A stretch of DNA of 64,000 nt, from positions 15,584,205-15,648,204 of the forward strand of contig CM059623.1 in NCBI GenBank assembly GCA_030435675.1. The letters are read 5' to 3'. The position numbers and the translations under genes are program-made. Below the pieces are notes generated by a model, which saw only the letters and a program-made list of their open reading frames with translations, made no database searches and was not told where the DNA came from. Source of the stretch: Steinernema hermaphroditum. Its lineage: Eukaryota > Nematoda > Chromadorea > Rhabditida > Steinernematidae. Of the stretch, positions 1-11,919 are shown piece by piece (within the stretch, counting starts at the first letter, position 1; the number at the start of each line of letters is the position of its first letter).

Positions 1-60
1 ATAAGTTCAAAAGGTAGGCTCTTATAGATAGATATACATATTACGGTTCAATTTCTTCAG

Positions 61-524
61 GCCAAATCCTCAAAACCCCTGAACGATGCAGGCCAAGCAC
101 CTCAAAAGCCAACGTCATTCTATCGCCAGCCTCTCGTGCAATCATGGAAAAGTTCTCCTCGCATTCGGCCGCAAGGAATCAAGAACACAAGGGAGTTGCC
201 GTTTACAAGAAGACCCTTCCCGAAAGGGACGAAGGGGTGGTGAGGAAACGAGCAGATAGAGCCCTGCTGCATGGATTCGACTGTCGATGTTGTGCGACGT
301 ACTACGACGCGCTGAAACTGAGTCCAGAAAGTCGGAAACGACGAATCGACGAAGTCAGTCGTCATCGGGGCGTACAGGAACTTCCGCCTACTCCGCCGCG
401 ATATTGGGATCTGCAGATGCCTTCCACGCAAACACAGCAGCATCTCGGATGGATTGAAACTTCCGATTCGCCGCTGGCGAAGAAGCCTAGAGGGAAAACT
501 GCTCGAAAGTTGTTCGTGCAGTGA
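61..524 (+). CDS. com-1: CtIP/COM-1 (Sae2) homologue, C-terminal exon (partial, 5' end outside window)
   Basis: The exon opens after a TTTCTTCAG acceptor ending at 60, with the frame entering mid-codon, and runs to a stop at 522-524. The encoded tail has the CtIP/Sae2 C-terminal signature: a Cys-x-Cys-Cys segment (FDCRCC), a basic stretch, SRHR, then LPPTPPRYWDLQMPSTQT. In CtIP this domain stimulates MRE11-RAD50-NBS1 (MRE11/RAD-50 in worms) to resect DNA ends in meiosis and S/G2. The PTPP motif sits where human CtIP has its essential CDK site, and STQT matches its ATM/ATR site; both assignments rest on family knowledge. The first ATG in the exon (144) is internal, because the frame is open upstream to the acceptor. 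Earlier exons lie left of the window. The nematode symbol is inferred. Confidence 0.8.
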
Positions 525-563
525 TTGGCGGGAACATAGAATTTGTCGCAAAATGTAGATTAG

Positions 564-569
564 AATAAA
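564..569 (+). promoter_or_regulatory. Polyadenylation signal AATAAA of the CtIP/COM-1 gene
   Basis: A canonical AATAAA lies 40 bp after the com-1 stop codon, just before the left arm of a fold-back repeat. The repeat therefore abuts the end of this transcript. Confidence 0.6.
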
Positions 570-579
570 CTGTGGTACA

Positions 580-1411
580 TACAAGAAACAAACGACAGCA
601 CTTCCGCAAGACGGCCATAGTACCCTGCATTTGCCGCGCCAGGGCGATCGCGGCAGGAACCAACAATTCCGATCGCCCTTTGCTCTTAGATCCATCATTT
701 TCATAGGACTTACCGGAAAAGTGGTGTGCATTTTCATTTTTCTTTTCATAGCACTCCATTTATCACCAAAATATGTAGGAAGAACACAAAAATAAGACTA
801 AAAGGGCTTCAGGGCCTTATGCAGCAAGTGCATTTTCTTGTTTTACGCATAGCGTACACTTTCTTTTCTGTTATATTCATTTCCACACCCCTTCACAAAG
901 CTATCCACACGAAATTCACCGATCAAAAGCCACGGTCCATGGAAATTTCACAGTTTTTGGAGAATTCTTCTGTGACTGCATCTGCAGTTGGCGTGGCAAG
1001 CCCATCGCGGCGAGACCCACGAGAGATATCGCCGTCTTCTTTTCGCTGCTCAAATGTGAAATTTACATAGACCGATGTGTTCAACTAGCCAGTCTTGTCA
1101 AGGTAGCTTTGCGGACGAGCGTGTTAAAAAGAATGAACGAAATCTGCGAAACAGAAAACATTTCTGTTATATCGTACAGAACACCTACCTTCAGCTCATG
1201 TTTTGTGTTCTTCCTACATATTTTGGTGATAAATGGAGTGCTATGAAATGAAAAATGAAAATGCACACCACTTTTCCGGTGAGTCTTATGAAAATGATGG
1301 ATCTAGGAGCAAAGGGCGATCGGAATTGTTGGTTCCTGCCGCGATCGCCCTGGCGCGGCAAATGCAGGGTACTATGGCCGTCTTGCGGAAGTGCTGTCGT
1401 TTGTTTCTTGT
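580..1411. repeat. Fold-back repeat: two arms of about 211 bp in inverted orientation
   Basis: Positions 580-791 and 1201-1411 are near-perfect reverse complements, separated by about 409 bp of unrelated sequence (792-1200). The match is almost continuous from the outer TTTCTTGT to the inner end, with few substitutions. No transposase-like reading frame is visible in the loop. It fits a non-autonomous fold-back or MITE-like insertion in the com-1/rpoa-1 intergenic region. Open frames in the arms are mirror images of each other and are not genes. Confidence 0.8.
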
Positions 1412-2120
1412 GTGGTACATAATCAAGAATCCATTCCGGTTTGCTTCGACATATGACGGCCAAGCAAATCCTCATGAAAGACAGCAAAGGGTGCAGGTCA
1501 GTTCAAGCGCGAAATGGCAAGGGGTAATGTTCAAAAAGTTGGTCCAATTGGACATCTACGTAGCGTACATAGTGCTCATCTTTGCTTCAGTTCTCGGTCT
1601 CGCAACGATAACCCCTTATAGCCCGCTTTGAAGGGTTTCAAATTCCTAATTTCATTCCGAATTTCGAATGTTCTGTTTTGGGTTCTACATTTTGTGAGAG
1701 CTGTGTGGCCGTGAAAAGCTGCTCCGAAATTGAATGACTGCACCATACTGCTCAAACAGCAGCATCAGTAGCTGGATGCATCCGTCCGTCTCGCGTTTCG
1801 GCGATTGAGGCGCATGCTGAGGCGCGATTTTCGAAAATCCCCACGGCGCTCGTTTTTTTCGGTTTCTATTGCATTGGCGCGATTAAAATTGCGGGTTTTG
1901 GCGTGGTTTTCTCGTCAGAATGAGAGCCGGAAATTGTATTTTGAAGATTCGGAGGATCTGTAGGTCGTGGCTCAGTAGATCTCCACTTTCGTAGTTAATC
2001 TTTTCGTACATGTGAGCGATGGACGCTCTCCTTCATTCGTTAGGTTTTAGTAATTTGATCGTTTCGTTCATCGACCAAGCTCTTCAACGCTTCCACAGCA
2101 CTGTACATTAATTCCGCGTT
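1412..2120. other. Intergenic region upstream of rpoa-1
   Basis: There is no coding signature. The stretch is T-rich near 1620-1700 and must hold the rpoa-1 promoter. I see no clear TATA box, which is usual for a housekeeping gene that may be trans-spliced. Confidence 0.5.
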
Positions 2121-2127
2121 CTTTCAG
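2121..2127 (+). promoter_or_regulatory. Probable spliced-leader acceptor site of rpoa-1
   Basis: CTTTCAG ends 5 nt before the rpoa-1 ATG (2133) and follows a pyrimidine-rich run. In nematodes an acceptor this close to the start, with no upstream coding exon, usually marks SL trans-splicing. An untranslated first exon is the alternative. Confidence 0.55.
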
Positions 2128-2132
2128 CTAAG

Positions 2133-5100
2133 ATGGATGGGAAATCACGCGCCCGCCGCGATCCGCACATGCAGCTGCAGGAGTTAGGGTTCCGCATGTA
2201 TCGGCCGCAAGAGATCAGAAAGATGAGCGTTGTGCAAATCACTCAAACGACAACGTTCGACCAAGTGAGTGCCTTCCGTTGCGTTTCTTCCTAATGTCCA
2301 CTCTCTAGGTTGGCTTTCCCATTGACGGCGGTCTGTATGATCTTCGTTTGGGACCATTCGCTCCTCGCGATTCGTGCAAAACATGTGGACTCTCTGGAAT
2401 TGACTGTCCTGGCCATTACGGTCACATGAACTTGCACGTCCCCGTCTTCAACCCTATGCTTTTCAACTTCACTTACAACGTGGGTCATCTCGATATTCTT
2501 GTAAATGCTACTCAGAGATTTAGCTGCTCAAAGGGACGTGTGTTCAGTGCCACCAGTTCACTTTTGACTCGAAGAGTGCGCTGTCAGTGGCGTTGCTGTG
2601 TGAGTTGACGTTGCTCGACATCGGTTGGATTGCTGATGCACTGAGCGTTCGTCAAATATTCGACAAGGATGGTTCCAAACGTCCCGAACCCATTGGTCCT
2701 AGTGCATTGGGTGGGCTTGCTGAAAAGGTGCAGAATGTGGAAGATCTTCGCCAAGAGCTGATGAACAAGCCGAAGTTCATTAAGTTGAGACAGGAGTACA
2801 TTCCAACGAGAAACGGTGTCACCGTTAGAAATCAGATTCTTCGCGATTTCCTGAGAGAAAAGCTGGTATGTCCCTTACTTCTTTCTCGTATATATTTATT
2901 CTAATTATTAGTTCAAACGCTATGTTCGATGTCCTAAGTGCAAGAGACGTAACGGTGTCATGCGCAACGACAACAACAGATGCATACTTATCGATTTCAC
3001 CGCATCATCTAAAACATCATCAGCTGGCAAAAAATCTTCTAAAAAATCCGAAATCATTGACGATGATCTTGCGAGGACAGAACTGGATGAAATGGGTACG
3101 TATAGTGGTACAGAACTGGAATGATTTGGCAGCTTTAGATCTGAATACAAAAGATAAGGTCTTAGACAACGAACTAATTTCCTACGATATGAAGCATTCG
3201 TTGGATCAGCAAATGCAGGGCGTCCAGAAGAGTGGCTACAGCAAACTTGCCTGGCGAGCCTCTGAAGTTCGCGAACATTTCCGTCTGTTGTGGAAATCAG
3301 AAGGCGAATTTCTTTCTAAACTGTTTCCTATGTTCAAGGAATGCGTAAGTTATTGAACTCTGCGACGTAACATTCAACTATCGTTTGGAATTCCAGGATG
3401 ATGGATCGTGCCCAATGGACATTCTTTTCTCAGATGTCATCATGGTTCCGCCATCAAAGTTCCGACCCATTCGTATGATGAAAGGTGAAAGTTTCGAGCA
3501 TCCACAAACGGTCAACTTGCGCAAATTGCTCGAAGCATCTGAGATCACCAACGCCGTCACGATGCTCCTGAATCCCGTGAACGCCAAGGATCACATCGCT
3601 TTGAAACAACTTGTTGAGTCGAGAACGACTGGCAGTTCACTGAATGCAAGGCTGCACGACGCTTATCTCAAACTACAGTTGCAAATGAACGTCATCTTCG
3701 ATCAGGAGCTCACTCACGACGCGAATTCGGTGGCTGGCATCAAGCAAATTCTCGAGAAGAAGCAAGGGCTGTTCCGCATGAACATGATGGGAAAGCGCGT
3801 AAACTTTGCCTGTCGATCTGTCATCACTCCTGACCCCTACTTGGACATCGATGAAATCGGAATTCCAGAGGTGTTTGCAAAGAAGCTCACATTCCCTGAA
3901 CCGGTGAATGCTCTCAACGTTTCTAAACTTCGAATGCTGGTTGTCAATGGCCCTGATCAATATCCTGGGTATGCAATATCCAGTCATGAATCTATTCTCT
4001 ATCTGCCTTTAGAGCGAACTATGTTCTGACTCCACACCAGAACATAATTCCGACAGGAGATGAAAACCGCCATTTGCGCGTAGCTGCTTCAAAGCGACTG
4101 AGGATATGTGATTCAAAGCACAGTAAACAAACTACTGTCTTGAGACAGCTTCAAAGAGGCGACATGCTGTTGATGAATCGTCAACCTTCGCTTCACAAAC
4201 CTTCAATTATGGGTCATCGAGCAAGAATTCTCAGAGGACAGAGAGCACTTCGGATGAATTACGCGCCCTGTAAAGCGTATAACGCAGATTTCGACGGAGA
4301 TGAAATGAACGGACATTTGGTTCAAAGTGGAATTGCTCAGACAGAGATCAAACAACTAGGTAACTTGAATAACGCTCTCCCTTTTTTATGTGTCATGTTC
4401 AGCGAATGTTGGCAGCAACTTCCTAGTACCAAAGGATGGAACTCCAATCTTAGGTCTAATCCAGGATCACGTCGTGTCCGGTGTGCTTATGACAATGCGA
4501 GGACAGTTCTTCTCGAAAGAAGATTTCATGCATTTGCTTCTTGCTTCCTTTGCCGAAACAACCAAGCGACTCGAGATTCCGCCACCGGCTATCATCAAGC
4601 CGCGTCCAATGTGGTCTGGCAAGCAGATTATTTCTGCAATTATGGTGAATAATATTCCGCGAGGCGCTCGTCCGATCAACCTCACCGGAAAGTCTAAAAC
4701 TCCTCTCACATGCTGGAAAGTAAAAGGAAAGAAGGCGCCAGAATTCACAATGAGTGAATCGGAAGTCATCTTTAGGTAGGCGATATTAGAGATCTTCAGT
4801 CGTAGGACATCATTTCAGGGATGGAGAGCTGCTATGCGGCGTTTTGGACAAGTCGCATTTCGGCGCCACGCAGTATGGACTAATTCACTGCTGCTACGAG
4901 CTGTACGGTCCGGCGGTTGCCGTGCAGATTCTCAGCTGTTTCTCGCGAGTATTCACCACTTACCTGCAGTACCACGGCTTCACACTTGGAGTAGCTGACA
5001 TTCTGATTGAAAAAGATGCGGATGAGGCTCGAACTAAAGCTGTCCAAGAATTGCGCACCATTGGCGAAGATGTTGTTCGTAACACGTTCCAACTTGATGA

Positions 5101-8100
5101 AACGACGTCCGACAAGAAGCTGAAGCATGTTTTGGCTACAGCCTATAACAATCCACGTCGCGAGACGCAGGATGTGCAGCAGTTGGATTACAGCATGAAG
5201 AAGGCGCTGGACCCTTTCAACAAACGCATAACTGAGTAAGTGTTATAATCATTGTTCAAGCAGTGACGCTACCTATTTCAGCGCTTGTGTTCCTGAAGGA
5301 CTGATTCGCAGATTCCCGAACAATGCTCTACAAATGATGATTCAAACTGGTGCTAAAGGTTCGATGGTGAATTCTATTCAGGTTGATTCTTGACGAGAAT
5401 TATCTTTTCTCATGTTTCTGTCGTTACAGATTAGTTGCGGACTTGGCCAGATCGAATTGGAAGGCCATCGACCCCCACTGACTGCTGCTGGAAGAACACT
5501 GCCATCTTTCAAGTGCTTTGATCCATCCCCTCGAGCAGGAGGCTACGTTGACCAGCGGTTCTTAACAGGAATTAATCCTCAAGAACTGTTCTTCCATACC
5601 ATGGCCGGTCGTGAAGGTCTTATCGATACCGCCGTCAAAACATCCCGTTCCGGATACTTGCAGCGTTGTATTATTAAACATCTGGAAGGCATAGTTGTTC
5701 ATTATGACAATACAGTGCGTGACCACGACGGTAGTGTCATTCAGGTACGGACGGCTACCAGGAGTTTCAGTTCAGTGGGAAAGTTATTTCAGTTCCGATA
5801 TGGTGAGGATGGTCTCGATGTTGGGCGCGCTACATTCTTAGCGCCGAAGCTCTTCCCATTCTTGGATGACAACCACAAAACTGTCAGAAAATCGGTAGTT
5901 TGTGCTACAGTCACTGATCCCACCGGTGACATAAATGAAACAATCAAGCACTATCGAAAGGTACTGGAAGTAGCTCTTGCTTTTATAGACGATTCTGTTT
6001 AGATTCAACGTTGGCGTAAGAAGAATCCGTCTAAAAAGAAGATTTACGATGGTGGCTTCATACAGTTTGCCAAGGGATTCATTGACATTCCGAAAGACGA
6101 AATCATAGGCATGTGGTACGATCTCGGCGAAGACGACAAGAAGCGTTATGCTAGCTTCGCCACTAAAAAATGTCCCCAAACTGTGGAAGAGGTCAGAGAA
6201 ACATCCGAACGCATGGACTTACAAGTAAACCATTTCAGAAGTTTTCACAGGGTCACAAGCTCGGTTCGTTGCCGGAGAAAATGCTGGACGAGGTCGACAG
6301 CAACGTCGATCACGAAAACCAGCGGTTGAAGAAAACCTTGTTCTGGAAAGCTATGAGGGCAAGAATTGATCCCGGCGAGAATGTTGGACTTTTGGCTGCT
6401 CAGTCGATTGGAGAACCGTCTACTCAGATGACCCTCAACACTTTCCATTTTGCCGGACGTGGTGAAATGAACGTTACTCTTGGAATTCCACGTCTTCGTG
6501 AAATTTTGATGACCGCTAGTAAGACGATCGCCACACCAATGGCCGAGGTATGGTGATAGACAATAGATATGTTTATCCTGGCTCTACATTCAGGTGAAAG
6601 TACGAGATGGAGCGCCTGAAGACCGCATCGAAAAGATTAGGCGCGAGCTTGATCGTGTCGTTTTGAAGCAGATTCTGCGGAAGTTTACAGTTCATGAAAA
6701 AATTCGAGTATCGGGCATGTATGATTGCCATTCCATGAAGGGTACAATAATTCCTGATTTAGTGAAAGTAGCCGCCGTTATGTTCTGCGAATCGAACTGC
6801 TCCGCGCGACGAAACGCGATGAAAGCACTCGTTACTTGAAGCGTCATTTCATAATGAGGGAAATTGAAAAACGTTTCATTCCCCATTTAACCAGTGTCAT
6901 TTCGCACAAACACAACGAAGTTGTCAAGTTCCAGCAATTGCAACACAAGTTTGTTTATTTCCGACGATGCCTTTTCATTTCACATATGGTTCGTAGGAAG
7001 CTTCTATCGGGCATTGTCACCGAAGATAGACCGAGGAATTACGACGACGATGGTGTCAGCAGTGATGAGGAAGCTGATGGCGGTCGTGATGCAGATGCCG
7101 CTGAGGCTCGGTTGAACAAAAGGCACCTTGACGATGGCGAATATGAGGGCGAGGAAGACGATCGTAATGAGGTTACCGATGAGCAACATGACCAACAGGA
7201 AGAATTCGAGGAATACGGAACTGACAGTGAAGCTGAAGATCGAGATAGGGAAGGACATGAAGAAAGTTTCGAAAAAAGAGAAGATATGAGCAGAATCAAG
7301 GTGGGAGTGCAGCATCAATGACTCACTTTAACAAAATTTTTAGGCACTTTTGGCTCTCACCAGTGGAATCGTTGTGGATTACAAATATGACACCACTGGC
7401 GAGCGATGGTGTGAAGTCACCTTTAGGGTAATAACTCCCATAGTTGTTCAAATTCATATAGACTCTTCCAGTACGACCTCACGAACAAGACGAAACTCGA
7501 TATTGTTAGTATCATCGAACGAGAGGTGGAGGCGTTCGTAGTTGCGGAGACACCTGGTGTTGAGAAGTGCATCGTCAGAGAAGGTGATGACGGCCGGTCG
7601 ATTCTCCAGACACAAGGGATCAACCTCAGCGCCTTCTACAAGCACAGCGAAGTGCTCGACGTGAATACCATCTACTCGAACGATATTCATCTCGTTCTCA
7701 GCACTTTCGGCATCGAAGCGTGCTCGCGAGCTATTGTGAAGGTAAGCCGTTCTCATTCTTCTGACTCCGTTCGGTGAGGATACAATGTAGTAAACGGTCG
7801 GGTCAATTGGGGAGATCGCACTGCTCCACTGCCACCTGGGTGGTGGAGTTTTTGGTCTTGTGGCGTCACATTTTACGATCGCGCTCTCTAGCTTGTCTAG
7901 CCTCCCTCCTGCAATTTGTGGCAACTCTCCACTACAGCGATGCGCAATAACAGATCTGCGCAATTGACGTGACAAATATTGCCGGTGACGGTTATTTTTG
8001 AACCACGTGTGCTGTGCACTGTTCCGTCTGCTTCAAGGTGGCTTATCTTCATTGGTTGCAGTTGGTGATGTGTAGGGATTTGCGCAAAAGCCAAGGTGAA

Positions 8101-8920
8101 GAGAATGAAGACATAATAATGATCAGCGAAGTGTGACTGAGTCCACTTTAATTCAGCCAAGTGCATTCAACATGGCCTTTCTTACTTAAGTCTCATGTGT
8201 TTCTACCGTTTATTTATTTTTCTTCGTTTTAGGAAATGAACAATGTGTTCTCCGTGTACGGAATCGAAGTCAGTCCGAGACATTTGTCTCTGACCGCCGA
8301 TTACATGACTCACACCGGATCCATCACACCGTTTAGCCGCGGAGCCATGGCGGCAAGTTCATCGCCCCTTCAGAAGATGACTTTCGAAACTACGCTAACG
8401 TTCTTGAGAGATTCACTCATTACCGGTAAGTAATCATTCCCTCTAATCATTACAAATCGCGACGGAAATTGATCTTGTTTTTGGGAAGGACGATTCACTT
8501 TTTCCTGCTCTATATCTGTTCTCGCCGAAACCAGCTGCGAACAATAATAAAATTTGGAGCCTGTGTTGTTGACGGGCTTTGTCGGTTTTTGAGCGATTGT
8601 CGTGGCATCTCATTCACATGGGAGTATACGATTTTAAGCTCGAGGGAGCATTGCCGCCATTGAATTGTATCCGTTTAGGTGACAAAGAGAAGCAGCGCTC
8701 AGCGTCTGCCCGCATCGTGTCTGGTCAGCTTATTCGAGGAGGAACCGCAGCCTTTGACCTGTTAGCAGATGCGAAGTATGTTTTGGGTGCTGTAAAGAAA
8801 AATGGCATCAAAGAAAAGCACATGACCTTCATCGATGAAGACGAAGAAGAAGCTGACGTGAAAAAAGAAGTTAAGGAGGAAGAGTATATCAAGGGAGAGC
8901 CTATGGAGTATGATTGTTAA
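2133..8920 (+). CDS. rpoa-1: DNA-directed RNA polymerase I largest subunit (RPA190/POLR1A type)
   Basis: Catalytic largest subunit of RNA polymerase I, which makes pre-rRNA in the nucleolus. Exons: 2133-2264, 2309-2479, 2524-2865, 2912-3095, 3133-3344, 3397-3968, 4013-4359, 4403-4775, 4819-5235, 5282-5381, 5430-5744, 5793-5960, 6003-6224, 6239-6547, 6594-6718, 6763-7300, 7344-7427, 7472-7741, 8233-8425, 8679-8920. These give 1771 aa, usual for the family. Visible: clamp zinc ligands (C67, C70, C77, H80; CVQC near 107; CPKC at 222), the Mg-binding NADFDGD at 628-634, the bridge helix near 1005-1032 ([19 protein letters not shown]), the trigger-loop region [21 protein letters not shown], a Pol I-type acidic insert near 1420-1500, and a C-terminal [20 protein letters not shown] block. 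Pol I rather than II or III follows from the acidic insert and the absence of a heptad-repeat tail. Two late introns are long (491 and 253 bp). The exon 15 donor is the least certain junction. Confidence 0.92.
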
Positions 8921-9607
8921 CATTCTTGTTGTTGTTTATTGTTGTTGTTAACATCTGGTTGTTGAAATTGTTGTTGTTACTGGAATATGCTTTGGTTGAG
9001 TAGATCATATGTTTCATGGCGATCTGAGTGAGCAGGCTAACTTTTGAACGGGCGCGAGAGAAGTGAAGGAGCTGGAGAAGGATCTTCAGTGGTTCGGTCC
9101 CAAGGCCGTTAGGCCTTTCGTGTGTTTACCGCCGGTAGGCTACTGGTGTCTTGCCGCCTGCAGGGCTACTTGATTTTCAGTACCCAGAAAGTGCAGATTC
9201 GCGCACAGCCGCGTTCATTCCAATAATAGCGGATTATTACAGTGATGACTGAACAATGTTCACATGCTCTCAATTTGTTGGAAGTGCTGAAGTGACACCT
9301 AACGTTTTGAAATGAGTGCCCAATTTCGAAAGTCGTGCTCCCATTCCAGCCTCGTAGCCGTAAATTCAAAGTCCTCATAGTTCGTCAACCCTCTATCTCT
9401 CCAGCTCGCTGCTCTCCCGGTACCAGTAAGCGATGCCACCATTTTAAACTTGGAATGTCATCCGCTACACTTGTTGAAATCACGTATTTTCCGACAGCGG
9501 ATACGGTAGTTCGCGCGTCAAACTAAACAGGAGGATTTTGCAAAAAATTGGTGTGCCGTCGTCGTCGCCTAACGCGAAACCTCCCTCACACGGAAGGAAA
9601 GCTCTGA
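8921..9607. other. Intergenic region after rpoa-1
   Basis: A GTT/TTG-rich run (8930-8980) follows the stop. One 41-codon open stretch (9048-9173) looks protein-like but has no start, splice sites or family I recognise. The rest shows nothing. Confidence 0.5.
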
Positions 9608-9806
9608 TCCGCCATTCCAGATGGAGGCGGTTTCCAGCTGGAAGCCGGTCAGGACAGGAACGTGCACGTACCCGACCATTGGACCGCAGGAAGAGTGTGG
9701 GCGCGGACAGGATGCGATGGAAACATGAACTGTGACACCGGGTTCTGCAAGGTACTCTGCAGATAGCCGTCCGTATACGTCTATGTCACCGTATAGAACA
9801 AAAAAC
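9608..9806 (+). pseudogene. Thaumatin-like gene fragment (one exon plus intron)
   Basis: This segment is nearly identical to exon 3 and the following intron of the long thaumatin-like gene (about 12328-12520). It reads SAIPDGGGFQLEAGQDRNV onward to DTGFCK and continues into the same intron. No signal-peptide exon or C-terminal exons adjoin it, so it is a partial genomic (not processed) duplicate and cannot encode a complete domain. Confidence 0.8.
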
Positions 9807-10729
9807 GAAACTCTCTGGCGATTGTAAAAAGCAGCTCGACGGAGGAGATTGTTTTTACGCATTTCAATTTCAACTAGGAACTGCAACGGATGTTCAAACA
9901 TGTTCAAACATACAGGAACATGTTCAATTAGTTTGACGAGAACGAAGAGTAAATGAAATGTTCGTGTCTGTCTGATTTATGTCTGTCTACGAAAACATTT
10001 CAAAACACAGATCAAAAAAAACACACAGGTGAGTGCTATTTGCCTAAAAGCCTGAAGATCCAAGATTCGATATCCACTTAGAACATTGGCTTAAAAGCTG
10101 TAAGCTGGACAGTTTAACTGGTAGTGCAAGTGGTGCGGATGAGAATTTGGCTGTACCAGACCGTTTTTGAGAGCTTTTGAGTGCGGAAACGATGGAAAAA
10201 GCTACAAATGCCGTCTTTCAGATCGTTCTGGGAAGCGGACAAGAAAGCAGGTCAAGTTGGGGTCCTAAGTTTTGAAGGAAAAGTGACGCCCATAAGCACT
10301 AAAATGACCTAATTGATACTCCTATGTAATTTTCGACGCAGAAAACGGTGTTTTGTGTGGTTTCGATGCTGTTGGTGAGGAAGGTTTACACGATTTGACG
10401 GTTAGAAGGGTCTTAGGCATGGAGAACCTCAATCTTGCCTTTTTCGACCTCTCTTGAGCACAGGGGCGATCCAAAACGCATATACCATCCCAACAACAGA
10501 AAATCTAAAGCAGAAAGCGTGCGTAGAACAGTAAAAGAGCAGATTGTTCTTCAAGTGTCGGTATCATTTCTAGGCAGTAAAATCGACTAGTTTTCAAAAT
10601 ATCATCTGGAAATTTCGAAATTTCTTTAAGATTCCGTCAATGGCGCTCTTACTACCGTTATTTTTCACGCTCTTTCAAACGGTTAACAGCTCATTTCGTA
10701 ACAGTTCATATGCTCTTAGATCTGAAAAT
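9807..10729. other. Intergenic, nothing recognised
   Basis: No long open frame with a plausible product, no RNA gene and no clear repeat. Confidence 0.5.
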
Positions 10730-10945
10730 ATTATCGTCAAACGACTATAGTCAACTTTGGTAACGATTGATCATGAGGAAAAAAATCAAATTTGAATATG
10801 TTGGAGAAGCGAAAAGAAAAAATGTGGGCCGGAAGCGGAGTCGAACCCGAACACCAAAAACGCCAGCCAAGGCACTATCCAGCTCGGCCACACACACGTT
10901 TCTGCCGTTGTTGGCGAAGTTGACTATAGTCGTTTGACGATAATT
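10730..10945. mobile_element. 216-bp MITE-like element with perfect 28-bp terminal inverted repeats
   Basis: Positions 10730-10757 and 10918-10945 are exact reverse complements (core TCAAACGACTATAGTCAACT). The 160 bp between them hold a tRNA-like sequence on the minus strand and no open frame. No convincing target-site duplication flanks it. Small size and perfect termini suggest a non-autonomous DNA transposon that carries, or was built around, a tRNA-derived segment. Confidence 0.7.
10824..10897 (-). repeat. tRNA-like (SINE-type) sequence inside the MITE
   Basis: On the minus strand it carries an A-box-like TGGCCGAGCTGG and a B box GGGTTCGACTCC at tRNA spacing. The acceptor stem pairs only about 5 of 7 positions and the anticodon arm is poor, so a functional tRNA is unlikely. 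A related sequence lies at 47742-47815, which suggests a dispersed tRNA-derived family. Confidence 0.55.
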
Positions 10946-11360
10946 TGCGAAAGGTGTTTACATGACCTGGTATGCGTATCAGCAGGCGCCCGTTTGAGGT
11001 TGACGTTCATTTTTTCAGCTCGACCCGAGGCGGACACTTCGGAAGGTTCCCTTGTGAGTTCGATATTCGAAGATTTTTCAGTATTCGACAACCCTACTCC
11101 GCAAGCATAGAGAATCAGAACAGCAATTAAAGGCGTGTTTGTTGCAAGTTGCTCACTTTTCCTCACCGTAGCTCATCATGGCGAAAACAGTGCGTTAATC
11201 GACACCTGCATTATTACAGCTGCAATGTGATGACACATGTTGATGGTTAGTCACAACACTGACAAACAAAAACACTTATGAATCAGCACAACGGAACGGG
11301 TTTTCACTCAATATGCTTCCCAGCTTCCAAATTGAGTAACTGTTCGCTCATGTATGTACA
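10946..11360. other. Intergenic, nothing recognised
   Basis: No supported gene. It ends at a TATA-like site shared with the downstream thaumatin-like paralogue. Confidence 0.45.
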
Positions 11361-11395
11361 CAGTTGTGTATAATAAGAGTGAGGCAATTCCATTT
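11361..11395 (+). promoter_or_regulatory. Displaced TATA region of the long thaumatin-like gene
   Basis: GTTGTGTATAATAAGAGTG here matches GTTGTGTATAAAAGGAGTG at 16679-16697, which sits about 85 bp before the short paralogue's ATG. Here the ATG is 550 bp away. A GC-rich stretch (about 11400-11595) and two hairpins lie between TATA and leader, as if inserted. Confidence 0.5.
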
Positions 11396-11639
11396 TCAAC
11401 AACTGCTGAGGAGCTTCTTCGGCGGTTCTCGCGGGCGGTACGGGCGAAGAACGGCTGTCGGGGTGGGGAATTTGGAGACGGGCGGTCGTGAAGGGCTTCT
11501 TGGCAAGACGTTGGAACTACGGCTCCCTGGTGTTCCAGCCCTTCCAGGGAGCCGGGGCGATCATTGCGCCAACAACGTGGTTGAGGAGTCGTAGATTAGT
11601 TATAGATATATATGGCCCACTCATCTTTCTGTTTACCGC

Positions 11640-11673
11640 ACATTCGCTCGCCCAAATATGGGTGAGCGAATGT
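11640..11673. repeat. Hairpin in the thaumatin upstream region
   Basis: Two 14-nt arms (11640-11653 and 11660-11673, one mismatch) flank a 6-nt AT loop. The arms read CATTCGCTCGCCC and GGGTGAGCGAATG. Confidence 0.6.
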
Positions 11674-11697
11674 GTAGCTGTGACGTTATCGCTTTGA

Positions 11698-11753
11698 GCA
11701 TAGTTAACCGCTGATCAAACATTTAAAAATGAAGTTTTTTCGGTTAACTATGC
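11698..11753. repeat. Second inverted repeat in the thaumatin upstream region
   Basis: GCATAGTTAACCG (11698-11710) and its exact reverse complement (11741-11753) enclose 30 bp. It may be a cruciform, a tiny element or a regulatory dyad. Confidence 0.55.
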
Positions 11754-11919
11754 ATCTGAATGTATTTGGTTGTTGTACTGGCCGACTTCTGAAGCATAGA
11801 TGCGCGTATTTTCTGTGGGAGTGACATTTGCCCGGACTTGTTTGTTCAGCCCCTTTTGGAGTGAATAAAAGCTTCCGATTGGGGCCTAGTTCATCAGTTT
11901 ACTGCATCAGAGGGAGAGC

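Noticed and set aside
120..749. Long minus-strand open frame of 209 codons opposite com-1
   Set aside because: It is antisense to a conserved CtIP exon and runs into the fold-back repeat; no family resemblance.
1233..1631. 132-codon plus-strand frame
   Set aside because: Its first part is the right arm of the fold-back repeat and mirrors a frame in the left arm.
9048..9173. 41-codon open stretch with protein-like composition
   Set aside because: No start codon, no splice sites and no recognised family.
10824..10897. Functional tRNA
   Set aside because: Acceptor and anticodon stems do not pair properly; it lies inside a MITE.
11364..11697. Overlapping short frames in the GC-rich insert upstream of the thaumatin gene
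   Set aside because: Glycine/arginine-rich only because of base composition; hairpins interrupt it and no family matches.
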